This document shows, piece by piece, positions 1-5,325 of a stretch of 12,517 nt of DNA. The notes under the pieces were generated by a model. That model worked only from the letters and a program-made list of their open reading frames with translations. It was not told the DNA's origin and made no database searches. Both the position numbers and the translations under genes were made by a program. The stretch lies in contig JAEWZA010000015.1 in assembly GCA_023395575.1 (NCBI GenBank), forward strand, positions 1 to 12,517. The letters run 5' to 3'. The DNA comes from Bacillota bacterium. GTDB taxonomy: Bacteria > Bacillota > Clostridia > Acetivibrionales > DSM-1351. The stretch's first letter is position 1. Each line of letters begins with the position of its first letter.

Positions 1-379
1 GCAAAACCACCTGCATAACCTTCCCGATATCCTTAGCAGTAAGCGCTCCTGTCGAAGAAATAGCGTTCTTTACAATTCCTTCAACCTCTTCTTCACTCAA
101 CTGCTGTGGTAAATACTTTTTTAATACTTCAATTTCAGCTTTTAGATTATCTATAAGATCCTGTCTACCACTTCTCTCAAAGTCAGGTAAAGTTTCAACT
201 CTCTTTTTAACTTCTTTGGCAATAATCTCAACTATAGCATCATCGTCTAGGGTGACCTTCGTGTCTTTTTCAACCTGAAGCACTGCCGACCTCGCCACTT
301 GAATAGCTGTTTTTGAAGCTGTATTGCCATCCTTCATGGCTTCTTTTAAATCCTGAACTAACAAAGCTTTTAATGACAT
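1..379 (-). CDS. yqeY: YqeY/GatB-like domain protein, 3' end cut by window edge
   Basis: The N-terminal 126 codons are visible, beginning MSLKALLVQDLKEAMKDG and including LRSA-equivalent QVARSAVLQVEKD, FERSGRQDLI and LKKYLPQQLSEEE, all typical of the YqeY family (about 150 aa), which resembles the tRNA-binding tail domain of GatB/GatE amidotransferase subunits. The biochemical role in bacteria is not settled; a tRNA-linked function is inferred from the domain. The ATG at 377-379 is preceded by AGGAGA at a good distance. It lies 36 bp after rpsU on the same strand with no terminator between, so the two are almost certainly one operon, a very common pairing in Firmicutes. The last 20-25 residues lie beyond position 1. 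Confidence 0.9.
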   Translation of the reverse strand, partial: MSLKALLVQDLKEAMKDGNTASKTAIQVARSAVLQVEKDTKVTLDDDAIVEIIAKEVKKRVETLPDFERSGRQDLIDNLKAEIEVLKKYLPQQLSEEEVEGIVKNAISSTGALTAKDIGKVMQVVL

Positions 380-415
380 AACAAATATCTCCTGTAAACT
401 ACTATTGTCACAGTT

Positions 416-592
416 TTATTTGAATTTTCTTTTTCTTGCAGCTTCAGATTTCTTTTTTCTCTTAACACTTGGCTTTTCGTAATGCTCTCTCTTTCTAACC
501 TCAGCTAAAACACCTGACTTAGCACAAGATCTTTTAAACCTTTTAAGAGCACTATCCAAAGACTCATTCTCTTTAACTCTTACTTCAGACAC
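416..592 (-). CDS. rpsU: 30S ribosomal protein S21
   Basis: A 58-codon gene reading (M)SEVRVKENESLDSALKRFK, then RSCAKSGVLAEVRKREHYEKPSVKR and a Lys/Arg-rich tail, the complete signature and normal length of bacterial S21, a small-subunit protein near the anti-Shine-Dalgarno region of 16S rRNA. The start is GTG at 590-592, supported by a very strong GGAGGGAGG site just upstream and by the conserved SEVRVKENE N terminus; there is no ATG alternative. It has its own near-consensus promoter (694-723) and is followed after 36 bp by the YqeY-like gene. No missing residues or odd composition are apparent. Confidence 0.96.
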   Translation of the reverse strand: MSEVRVKENESLDSALKRFKRSCAKSGVLAEVRKREHYEKPSVKRKKKSEAARKRKFK

Positions 593-640
593 AAAATTTC
601 CCTCCCTCCGATAATAGCAATTGTGCCGGGAAAATAGCCG

Positions 641-661
641 TAGTATGTTAAAAACATACTA
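641..661 (-). repeat. Hairpin-forming inverted repeat in rpsU leader
   Basis: TAGTATGTT (641-649) and AACATACTA (653-661) are perfect 9-bp arms around a 3-nt AAA loop. It lies in the predicted 5' untranslated region of rpsU, about 50 nt before the start codon. There is no T-run after it, so it is not a standard terminator. It could be an mRNA-stability hairpin, a protein-binding site (ribosomal protein operons are often autoregulated) or a DNA operator; the sequence does not distinguish these. Confidence 0.6.
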
Positions 662-693
662 TAGGGAATTATGCTAATTACAGCACACAGTAT

Positions 694-723
694 ATTATAT
701 ATTAATTTTCAAAATTGTGTCAA
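694..723 (-). promoter_or_regulatory. Sigma-A-type promoter for rpsU-yqeY
   Basis: On the minus strand TTGACA (718-723) is followed by an 18-bp AT-rich spacer and TATAAT (694-699), both perfect matches to the vegetative consensus. Transcription would start near 687 and give a leader of about 95 nt before the rpsU GTG. No terminator hairpin is visible between the hinT stop and this promoter, so read-through from hinT may also contribute. Confidence 0.8.
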
Positions 724-758
724 CCTTTATTTATAAAACACAAATAATAATAGTAATT

Positions 759-1103
759 CTAAAGTATTTTAGTGCTTAATTCTCTTCCTCCAACAAGATG
801 ATAATGAATATGAAAAACTGTCTGTCCAGCGTCTGGTCCACAGTTATTAATAAGTCTATAGCCACTTTCAACTATTCCTAGCTTTTTTACTATTTCATTT
901 ACAGCTAAGTGGATATCCTTCATAACATCAACATTCTCAACAGTTAATTCATTATGAGAAGCAATATGCTGTTTTGGTACAATCAAAACATGTACTGGGG
1001 CTTCAGGTTCAATATCTAAAAACGCATAAACTTTTTCAGTTTCATAAACAGGAGTTGAAGGTATTTCCCTGTTAATTATTTTGCAAAAAAGGCAATCTTT
1101 CAT
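759..1103 (-). CDS. hinT: HIT family (histidine triad) nucleotide hydrolase, HinT type
   Basis: A 114-aa protein of normal HinT length. It starts MKDCLFCKIINREIPS, carries the central HVLIVPKQHIAS segment and ends with the triad motif H98-I-H100-Y-H102-L-V-G-G. In the family the middle histidine (H100) is the nucleophile that cleaves purine nucleoside phosphoramidates and acyl-adenylates to AMP; the cellular substrate is usually unknown. The N-terminal CxxC (C4, C7) is common in clostridial members and may bind metal. The ATG at 1101-1103 is preceded by GGGAGG at good spacing. It is upstream of rpsU on the same strand with 166 bp between coding regions; rpsU has its own promoter. Confidence 0.94.
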   Translation of the reverse strand: MKDCLFCKIINREIPSTPVYETEKVYAFLDIEPEAPVHVLIVPKQHIASHNELTVENVDVMKDIHLAVNEIVKKLGIVESGYRLINNCGPDAGQTVFHIHYHLVGGRELSTKIL

Positions 1104-1308
1104 TAGTTTTCCTCCCTCATTTATAGAAAAATAAAATTATTTATAAATAAAAACTTAATAACTATGTACTAAATTTCTCTGATATAGCTTATTAATTTAT
1201 TTATGTATATTATAACCTAAAATACTTTCAAATTATCATCAAATCAATAATACCATCAATTAATTTGCTTTTCAATTAAATAACTCAAACTTCGCATATA
1301 AAAAACTA

Positions 1309-1450
1309 TTGGTGCGGTTGAATTATCAATGGTTTGTTACCAAAATAATTGCATGATTTAGTAATGGCTCATCTCAGCGTTTTAGCCGTCGCATACTATT
1401 TCTTACGACAAGACATCAGTATACAGAAAATGTCTTTTTGCAACAGCCCC
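1309..1450. mobile_element. Possible decayed insertion-sequence end
   Basis: Read on the minus strand this block starts GGGGCTGTTGCAAAAAGAC (from 1450 downward). GG(G/N)nCTGTTGCAAA-type termini are typical of several IS families (for example IS6 and IS1182 relatives). The block differs in base composition from its flanks and has no intact ORF in any frame. AGACAT (1411-1416) and ATGTCT (1430-1435) form a small internal inverted repeat. I cannot find the opposite terminal repeat or a target duplication, so this is at most one end of a lost element. It might instead be unrelated noncoding DNA. Confidence 0.35.
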
Positions 1451-1531
1451 TTCATATATTTCCCGCAAAATTTCTTGCCTTCTATAATTATTTCCAAAAA
1501 TAAAAATGAATACTATTAATCCATTCTTAGT

Positions 1532-1561
1532 AAATTAATAAAGAATTAATCTTATTAATTT
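1532..1561. repeat. AT-rich inverted repeat
   Basis: AAATTAATAA (1532-1541) and TTATTAATTT (1552-1561) are perfect 10-bp arms around a 10-nt centre that itself contains ATTAAT. It lies about 90 bp upstream of the ARG-box-like palindrome. In DNA this AT-rich it may be chance or an element of bent promoter DNA. Confidence 0.4.
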
Positions 1562-1624
1562 GCAAAGAATTATTTTAACTAATTTTAGTGTTTTAACACA
1601 ATTAATATATTCAAAAATTAATTT

Positions 1625-1642
1625 TATGTATAATTATACATA
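1625..1642. promoter_or_regulatory. Candidate ARG box (ArgR/AhrC operator) upstream of argJ
   Basis: TATGTATAATTATACATA is a perfect 18-bp palindrome. Arginine-repressor operators are 18-bp palindromes of the pattern TGnATwwwwATnCA, and the core here, TGTATAATTATACA, fits it fully. It is 18 bp upstream of the -35 of the argJ promoter. A half-match, TGTATAAT, recurs at 1682-1689 over the -10, 55 bp (about five helical turns) away, as in paired ARG boxes. The function is inferred from the match and from the adjacent arginine gene; AT-richness raises the chance of coincidence. Confidence 0.5.
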
Positions 1643-1660
1643 TATATATGTCAAATATAA

Positions 1661-1689
1661 TTGATTCATTTAGTAAATTTATGTATAAT
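1661..1689 (+). promoter_or_regulatory. Sigma-A-type promoter for argJ
   Basis: TTGATT (1661-1666), a 17-bp spacer and TATAAT (1684-1689). Transcription would begin near 1696, about 70 nt before the argJ ATG. The -10 overlaps the second, half-conserved ARG-box-like sequence, which would suit repression by arginine. Confidence 0.65.
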
Positions 1690-1765
1690 CTACTTACAAA
1701 TATAGCTTTTAATAACAATATAATAAATTTAATAAGGTTAAATATATAGCCTATGGAGGTTAATC

Positions 1766-2968
1766 ATGAATATTATAGAAGGCGGAGTTACTGCTCCAAA
1801 AGGATTTACAGCAACTGGCGTAGCTTGTGGAATTAAGAAAAACAATAATAAGGATTTGGCAATTGTTTGTTCTGAAGATACGGCAGTTGCTTCTGGTGTA
1901 TTCACTACAAATATTGTAAAGGGACATTCCCTTCAGGTATCAATGGAGCATATAAAAAACGGTTTTGCAAGAGCTATAGTAATTAACAGTGGCAATGCCA
2001 ATGCCTGTGTAGGAGAAAGCGGCTATAACGATGCCAAGGATATGACTAAATTAGCTGCTGAACTGTTGCATTGTGAACCAGAAGACATTCTTGTTAATTC
2101 AACTGGTGTAATTGGTTCAAAACTAAATATGCCAAATATTCGCTCAGGAATAAGAACTGCTGTTAACTCACTTAGTGTTGAAGGAAGCTCCGATGCTGAA
2201 GAAGCAATTATGACAACAGATTTATTATCAAAGGAAATTGCAGTTGAAATAGAAATACAGGGCGAAAAGGTCCGTATTGGCGGTATGGCAAAAGGCTCTG
2301 GTATGATTCATCCTAATATGGCCACAATGATTGGTATTATTACTACTGATGCTAATATTTCAAGAAGTCTGCTTGATAAAGCCTTAAAACACTGTGTAAA
2401 ATCAACATTTAACAGAGTATCTGTAGATGGTGATACCAGTGTATGTGATTCAGTTTTTGTTTTGGCAAATGGTTTTGCTGACAATGATGCTATTGTTAAA
2501 GATGATTATGAGTATTCAATTTTTGTCAACGCACTTATGTATGTTTGTACTTATCTGGCGAAATTAATAGCAAAGGATGGCGAAGGCGCTACTAAACTTA
2601 TAGAAGTTATAGTTGATGGAGCATTAGACGAAGCTGATGCATATAAAGCGGTATGTGCAGTTGCAAAATCACCGTTGGTTAAGACTGCGATATTCGGAGA
2701 AGATGCAAACTGGGGTAGAATTATTACAGCTGTAGGATATTCAGGTGCTTCCTTTGACCCAAATCTTACAGATATTCAAATAGGAGACCTTTTAGTTTGC
2801 AGAAATGGCTGTGCAGTTAATTTTGATGAAAATACAGCAAAGGAATTGCTAAAGAAAAAGGAAATTGTTATTAGAATTAATCTCAAAAAGGGTAATGTCT
2901 CTGATAGAATTTGGACTTGTGACTTATCCTACGATTATGTAAAAATTAACGGAAGCTACAGAAGCTAA
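1766..2968 (+). CDS. argJ: Bifunctional ornithine acetyltransferase / N-acetylglutamate synthase
   Basis: A 400-aa protein of normal ArgJ length. ArgJ moves the acetyl group from N-acetylornithine to glutamate, recycling it in arginine synthesis; bifunctional forms also use acetyl-CoA. The proenzyme self-cleaves before a threonine in the motif KGSGMIHPNMATM, here between A186 and T187, and T187 becomes the N-terminal nucleophile of the beta chain. Other family marks are NSTGVIG (111-117, oxyanion region), AKDGEGATK, EDANWGRIITAVGYSG and the C-terminal WTCDLSYDYVKIN. ATG 1766 has GGAGG at 1755-1759. It stands alone here, without argB, argC or argD, between its own promoter and terminator. Whether it can use acetyl-CoA cannot be read from the sequence. 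Confidence 0.96.
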   Translation: MNIIEGGVTAPKGFTATGVACGIKKNNNKDLAIVCSEDTAVASGVFTTNIVKGHSLQVSMEHIKNGFARAIVINSGNANACVGESGYNDAKDMTKLAAELLHCEPEDILVNSTGVIGSKLNMPNIRSGIRTAVNSLSVEGSSDAEEAIMTTDLLSKEIAVEIEIQGEKVRIGGMAKGSGMIHPNMATMIGIITTDANISRSLLDKALKHCVKSTFNRVSVDGDTSVCDSVFVLANGFADNDAIVKDDYEYSIFVNALMYVCTYLAKLIAKDGEGATKLIEVIVDGALDEADAYKAVCAVAKSPLVKTAIFGEDANWGRIITAVGYSGASFDPNLTDIQIGDLLVCRNGCAVNFDENTAKELLKKKEIVIRINLKKGNVSDRIWTCDLSYDYVKINGSYRS

Positions 2969-2973
2969 TCCAG

Positions 2974-3004
2974 CATTTAAATATAGCACAACTATATTTA
3001 AGTG
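2974..3004 (+). repeat. Hairpin just after argJ
   Basis: TTAAATATAG (2977-2986) and CTATATTTAA (2992-3001) pair perfectly around a 5-nt loop, and the stem extends to 2974/3004 with one G-T wobble. It begins 6 nt after the argJ stop. It has no T-run, so it is probably not the terminator itself; a 3' mRNA-stabilising hairpin is possible. Confidence 0.5.
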
Positions 3005-3045
3005 AAAATTGTAAGGCAAAGACCTTGAAAATACTTTTACTTTAG

Positions 3046-3096
3046 AAACCAATCGACTTTATAGATAGTATTGATAAAGCCGATTGGTTTATTTTT
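3046..3096 (+). terminator. Intrinsic terminator of argJ
   Basis: AAACCAATCG (3046-3055) pairs with CGATTGGTTT (3081-3090). After one mismatch CTTTAT (3057-3062) pairs with ATAAAG (3074-3079), leaving an 11-nt loop. The stem is followed by TATTTTTA on the plus strand, a normal rho-independent end about 80 nt downstream of argJ. Confidence 0.85.
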
Positions 3097-3193
3097 AAGC
3101 ATATTTCACCAAAAACAATTCATATCTATTTTACTCAAATATACCAGTTAAATATACCGCTTGAATTCTAGAATTACACTTTCAAATTCAGAA

Positions 3194-3212
3194 AGAAATT
3201 TGACAAATTTCT
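3194..3212. promoter_or_regulatory. 19-bp palindrome upstream of cheW promoter, candidate operator
   Basis: AGAAATTTGACAAATTTCT is a perfect odd-centred palindrome (9-bp arms, central A). It ends 37 bp upstream of the cheW -35. A second, 12-bp palindrome AATTCTAGAATT lies at 3164-3175. The palindrome contains TTGACA (3200-3205), but no -10 lies at proper spacing. A dimeric regulator site is plausible; no known regulator consensus is recognised. Confidence 0.45.
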
Positions 3213-3249
3213 ATTTCGTTTGCCAATTTTATGATAATTAAAAAATAAA

Positions 3250-3278
3250 TTGCCGATTTTTTCTTATACTGATATAAT
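3250..3278 (+). promoter_or_regulatory. Extended -10 promoter for cheW
   Basis: TTGCCG (3250-3255), a 17-bp spacer and TATAAT (3273-3278) preceded by TGA, giving the extended TGnTATAAT form. The start would be near 3285, about 45 nt before the cheW ATG. GCCGAT at 3252-3257 resembles the -10 of motility sigma (SigD) promoters, but no TAAA lies 15 bp upstream, so the vegetative reading is preferred. Confidence 0.65.
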
Positions 3279-3329
3279 AAAACTTAAGGGTATGTTTTAT
3301 CTATAGTTACTACTTAGGGGGTATTGCTT

Positions 3330-3746
3330 ATGTCTACACAATTAGTTCTATTTAAAGTTAATAACGAAGTATTTGCCATTAATATTAATAGTGTAAATAT
3401 TATCGAGAAAATTAGTGATATTTACAAGGTACCTGATACTCCGGTATATATTGAGGGACTAATTAATCTCAGGGGCAAGGTTCATACGGTTTTTAACGTG
3501 AGGAAAAAGTTTGGTTATCCTCCAATTGAGTTTGATGAAAGTACTCGTATTATTATATTAAATCACCAATCGGTTGTTGGATTGTTAGTTGATGAGGTAT
3601 GTGAAATAATTAGTTATGAAGAGTCAGATATCAAACCTGCGCCAGAGCTTATTGCTGGTTTATCAGGTAAATTTTTTAGTGGTGTTGCTGAGAAAGATGG
3701 TAAGATCGTACTTATTTTAGATTTAGAAAAATTACTTGAGAAATAA
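3330..3746 (+). CDS. cheW: CheW-like chemotaxis adaptor, single domain
   Basis: A 138-aa single CheW domain. Family features are the QLVLFKVNNEVFAI N terminus, the central IEGLINLRGKVHTVFNVRKKFG, in which LRG is the conserved hallmark, VVGLLVDEV and the terminal VLILDLEKLL. CheW proteins link chemoreceptors to the kinase CheA at membrane arrays; some orphan copies serve other receptor systems. The ATG at 3330 is chosen over an in-frame TTG at 3324 because the AGGGGG site (3316-3321) lies 8 nt from ATG but only 2 nt from TTG. The gene is monocistronic, with its own promoter and terminator and no che or receptor genes nearby, so its partner receptor or kinase cannot be named. Confidence 0.88.
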   Translation: MSTQLVLFKVNNEVFAININSVNIIEKISDIYKVPDTPVYIEGLINLRGKVHTVFNVRKKFGYPPIEFDESTRIIILNHQSVVGLLVDEVCEIISYEESDIKPAPELIAGLSGKFFSGVAEKDGKIVLILDLEKLLEK

Positions 3747-3756
3747 TATTTATATT

Positions 3757-3848
3757 GTGCTACTGAAAACTGATAAGTCTGCCAAAATATTATGCTTTAC
3801 ACTCCTTTTATATGGCAAACATATCAGTCAATTCAGTAGCACTTTTTT
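3757..3848 (+). terminator. Long nested terminator hairpin after cheW
   Basis: The outer arms GTGCTACTGAA (3757-3767) and TTCAGTAGCAC (3832-3842) pair perfectly. Inside, ACTGATA (3769-3775) pairs with TATCAGT (3822-3828), and GTCTGCCA (3777-3784) pairs with TGGCAAAC (3813-3820) with one mismatch; the loop is 28 nt. Six T follow (3843-3848). It is certainly a good terminator by shape, but about 28 nt per arm is far longer than needed, so it may derive from a small inverted-repeat element. Confidence 0.85.
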
Positions 3849-4123
3849 ATATTAAAATTTAATGGTTAGCTCCATATTAATTAATTGCCGTTATTATTAG
3901 ATTTTGGGTACTTATTTCTTAACAATATAGCTAATACGTTTATAAGAGTATTCCCAAAAGTACTATAATTCCTGCTATAGCAAGATCCTTAAATTCCTAC
4001 TTTGTAAGTCCTCATCCAATAATAAATCTGAATAGAAAGTGCCATATGTAATCACAATTAAATCTCTTTTCTATACTAAAAATTTCTATTTATGTTAATA
4101 ATAATTCTATTATATTTATAATA
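3849..4123. other. AT-rich spacer without recognisable gene
   Basis: Between the cheW terminator and the Pho boxes no frame gives a gene with a start and ribosome binding site. On the minus strand a hydrophobic stretch (about 3940-3996) reads like a membrane segment but is bounded by stops on both sides, so it is not called. Confidence 0.6.
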
Positions 4124-4162
4124 TTAACACTAAGTTAACATTTAATTAAACCCACATTAAAA
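4124..4162 (+). promoter_or_regulatory. Pho box array (PhoP binding sites) upstream of phoP
   Basis: Four 6-bp units start exactly 11 bp apart: TTAACA (4124), TTAACA (4135), TTAAAC (4146) and TTAAAA (4157). Two match the Bacillus-type PhoP repeat TT(A/C/T)ACA perfectly and two are degenerate. Four direct repeats with 11-bp period just upstream of a -10 is the known arrangement of activated Pho promoters, where two PhoP dimers bind. It directly precedes a PhoP-type regulator, so autoregulation is inferred. Confidence 0.75.
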
Positions 4163-4168
4163 CTATAC

Positions 4169-4177
4169 TGATATTAT
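4169..4177 (+). promoter_or_regulatory. Extended -10 element for phoP
   Basis: TGATATTAT (TG at 4169-4170, TATTAT at 4172-4177) lies 10 bp after the last Pho repeat. Transcription from about 4184 would place the repeats at roughly -60 to -22, the expected position for PhoP-activated promoters with a poor -35. An alternative -10, TATACT (4164-4169), overlaps it. Either gives a phoP leader of about 230 nt. Confidence 0.5.
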
Positions 4178-4215
4178 TGAATTAATTAAAATTCATTATA
4201 TAAAGAAATATTCTT

Positions 4216-4284
4216 ATGACAAATGATTTCTTGGGCTATTTGGCTGCTGAAAATCAACATTTTTCAAAACACCTAATAGGATGA
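4216..4284 (+). CDS. Short ORF in the phoP leader, uncertain
   Basis: ATG 4216 opens 22 codons, beginning MTNDFLGYLAAENQHF and ending KHLIG before TGA. The composition is protein-like rather than typical of random AT-rich DNA, but the only Shine-Dalgarno-like sequence is a weak AAAGAAA. It would lie inside the predicted phoP mRNA leader. It could be a leader peptide or the remains of a decayed gene whose same-frame fragments continue to 4386. No function is recognised. Confidence 0.25.
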   Translation: MTNDFLGYLAAENQHFSKHLIG

Positions 4285-4320
4285 ATAATCTTATTATTAA
4301 TTTAAAATAGCAGAAGATGA

Positions 4321-4386
4321 ATTTTTGATGGTTTGAATGTATTTAAGGAATATGATATAGTTGAATTAAGTAAAAATATTGACTAA
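4321..4386 (+). pseudogene. Possible remnant of a small DUF4926-like ORF
   Basis: The frame shared with the ORF at 4216 reads IFDGLNVFKEYDIVELSKNI and then D-stop, the stop overlapping the ATG at 4386. The pattern FKEYDIVELSKNI resembles from memory the N terminus of the small DUF4926 family, whose conserved GxxGTVV part is absent. No ribosome binding site or ATG is present (only TTG 4333). It is probably a broken fragment; chance is not excluded. Confidence 0.22.
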
Positions 4387-4415
4387 TGAACATAATCATT
4401 GAATTTGGGGGTCAA

Positions 4416-5126
4416 ATGACTAAACATAGTATTTTTGTTGTAGAAGATGAAATGCATATACAGCAACTAATTAAATACAATCTTGAGTCAAACGGCTTTA
4501 AGGTTAGTGTTTTTGATAACGGTGAAGATTTATTATCTGCTTGCATCGAAAACATTCCAGACCTATTTATTCTGGATATCATGCTGCCAGGTATTGATGG
4601 TATAGAGGTTTGCAGACGATTAAGGCAAAATAATTTAACAAATAGTGTTCCAATAATTATGTTAACTGCAAAAAGTGAAGAATTTGATAAAGTATTAGGT
4701 TTAGAATTAGGCGCTGATGACTATATTACAAAACCCTTTAGTGTTAGAGAATTATTGGCAAGAATAAAAGCTTTATTTAGAAGAGTGAATACTTCTAATG
4801 AGCCCAAGGTTGATAATATTATTTCACATGCAGACATTACAATTAATTGCACAAGAAGAGAAGTTTACAAAGGGGACAGAATTATAGAAATGCCCCTAAA
4901 GGAATTCGAACTTCTAAAAATGCTTATGAAAAATAAAGGTAAAGTTTTATCTAGAGAGCATCTTCTTGATAAGGTATGGGGATTTGATTACTACGGAGAA
5001 ACTAGAACTGTTGATGTACATATTCGATATTTAAGACAAAAAATTGAAGAAAATGATGAAAATCCAACGCTTATTGAGACAGTTAGAGGTATAGGATACC
5101 GGTTTAATGATAAGCAAAGTCAATAA
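4416..5126 (+). CDS. phoP: PhoP-type response regulator (OmpR family)
   Basis: From ATG 4416 the protein has 236 aa. The receiver domain (about 4-120) has the acidic pair E10-D11, the phosphorylated D54 in FILDIMLPG, T84 in MLTAK and K106 in TKPF. A winged-helix DNA-binding domain follows (about 140-233), with EFELLKMLMKNKGKVLSREHLL and DVHIRYLRQKIE typical of OmpR/PhoB regulators. An in-frame ATG at 4386 has no ribosome binding site; 4416 has GGGGG at 4407-4411, although its 4-nt spacing is short. Together with phoR and the upstream Pho boxes this fits phosphate-starvation control. A YycF/ResD-like role is the main alternative, since these regulators are close relatives. Confidence 0.85.
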   Translation: MTKHSIFVVEDEMHIQQLIKYNLESNGFKVSVFDNGEDLLSACIENIPDLFILDIMLPGIDGIEVCRRLRQNNLTNSVPIIMLTAKSEEFDKVLGLELGADDYITKPFSVRELLARIKALFRRVNTSNEPKVDNIISHADITINCTRREVYKGDRIIEMPLKEFELLKMLMKNKGKVLSREHLLDKVWGFDYYGETRTVDVHIRYLRQKIEENDENPTLIETVRGIGYRFNDKQSQ

Positions 5127-5135
5127 TTTAGTAAA

Positions 5136-5175
5136 TTACTATCATATGATGGCAATAATATCATCACAATAGTAA
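5136..5175 (+). repeat. Imperfect hairpin between phoP and phoR
   Basis: TTACTAT (5136-5142) pairs with ATAGTAA (5169-5175), and inside it TGATG (5147-5151) pairs with CATCA (5162-5166). It has no T-run. It begins 9 nt after the phoP stop and could attenuate or stabilise the phoP-phoR mRNA. The rest of the 150-bp spacer shows no clear promoter. Confidence 0.35.
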
Positions 5176-5279
5176 CCCATAGTTTAGGTTTTATGCTAAC
5201 CTCCACCAACACTTATAAAAATCCATTTGTAGGTTGTTGCTTAAGATGAATGAGCATACTAAAAATATAAAGGGGGTCC

Positions 5280-5324
5280 ATGGTTCATTCCAGTATTTTA
5301 TTAAGACTTGTTTTAAATACTTGA
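5280..5324 (+). CDS. 14-codon leader ORF coupled to phoR
   Basis: ATG 5280 follows AAAGGGGG (5269-5276), the only good ribosome binding site before phoR. The ORF encodes MVHSSILLRLVLNT and stops at TGA 5322-5324; the phoR ATG begins one base later (TGATATG). The phoR frame itself is closed upstream by TAA at 5314-5316 and its ATG has no Shine-Dalgarno sequence, so ribosomes ending this ORF could restart on phoR. The alternative is a sequencing indel that split the phoR N terminus, but the known part already looks complete. Confidence 0.45.
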   Translation: MVHSSILLRLVLNT

Positions 5325-5325
5325 T

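Larger units (their letters stand above)
1104..1765. other. Gene-free intergenic region between divergent hinT and argJ
   Basis: This 662-bp stretch holds no convincing gene. It contains the argJ control sites (1625-1689), an AT-rich inverted repeat (1532-1561) and a block at about 1309-1450 that is clearly richer in GC (about 38% by hand count) than the very AT-rich DNA on both sides and ends in an IS-like terminus. For hinT, TATAAT on the minus strand (1209-1214) is a possible -10, but the position 17 bp upstream lacks a good -35, so I do not call a promoter. Confidence 0.7.

Noticed and set aside
1364..1519. A 51-codon plus-strand ORF starting MAHLSVLAVAYYF across the IS-like block
   Set aside because: No ribosome binding site precedes the ATG, the block also has open stretches in another frame, and no family is recognised; most likely chance reading through higher-GC DNA.
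3239..3259. Motility sigma (SigD) promoter before cheW based on GCCGAT
   Set aside because: The nearest TAAA is 9 bp rather than about 15 bp upstream, while a well-spaced vegetative extended -10 promoter overlaps the same place.
3324..3329. TTG start for cheW
   Set aside because: It lies only 2 nt after the AGGGGG site; the ATG at 3330 has normal spacing.
3940..3996. Minus-strand hydrophobic stretch (EFKDLAIAGIIVLLGILL) resembling a membrane segment
   Set aside because: It is flanked by stops directly on both sides, with no start codon or ribosome binding site; joining it to neighbouring frames would need two or more shifts.
4386..4415. Upstream ATG as the phoP start, adding ten residues
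   Set aside because: No ribosome binding site precedes it, and the added residues are not part of the receiver domain; ATG 4416 follows GGGGG.
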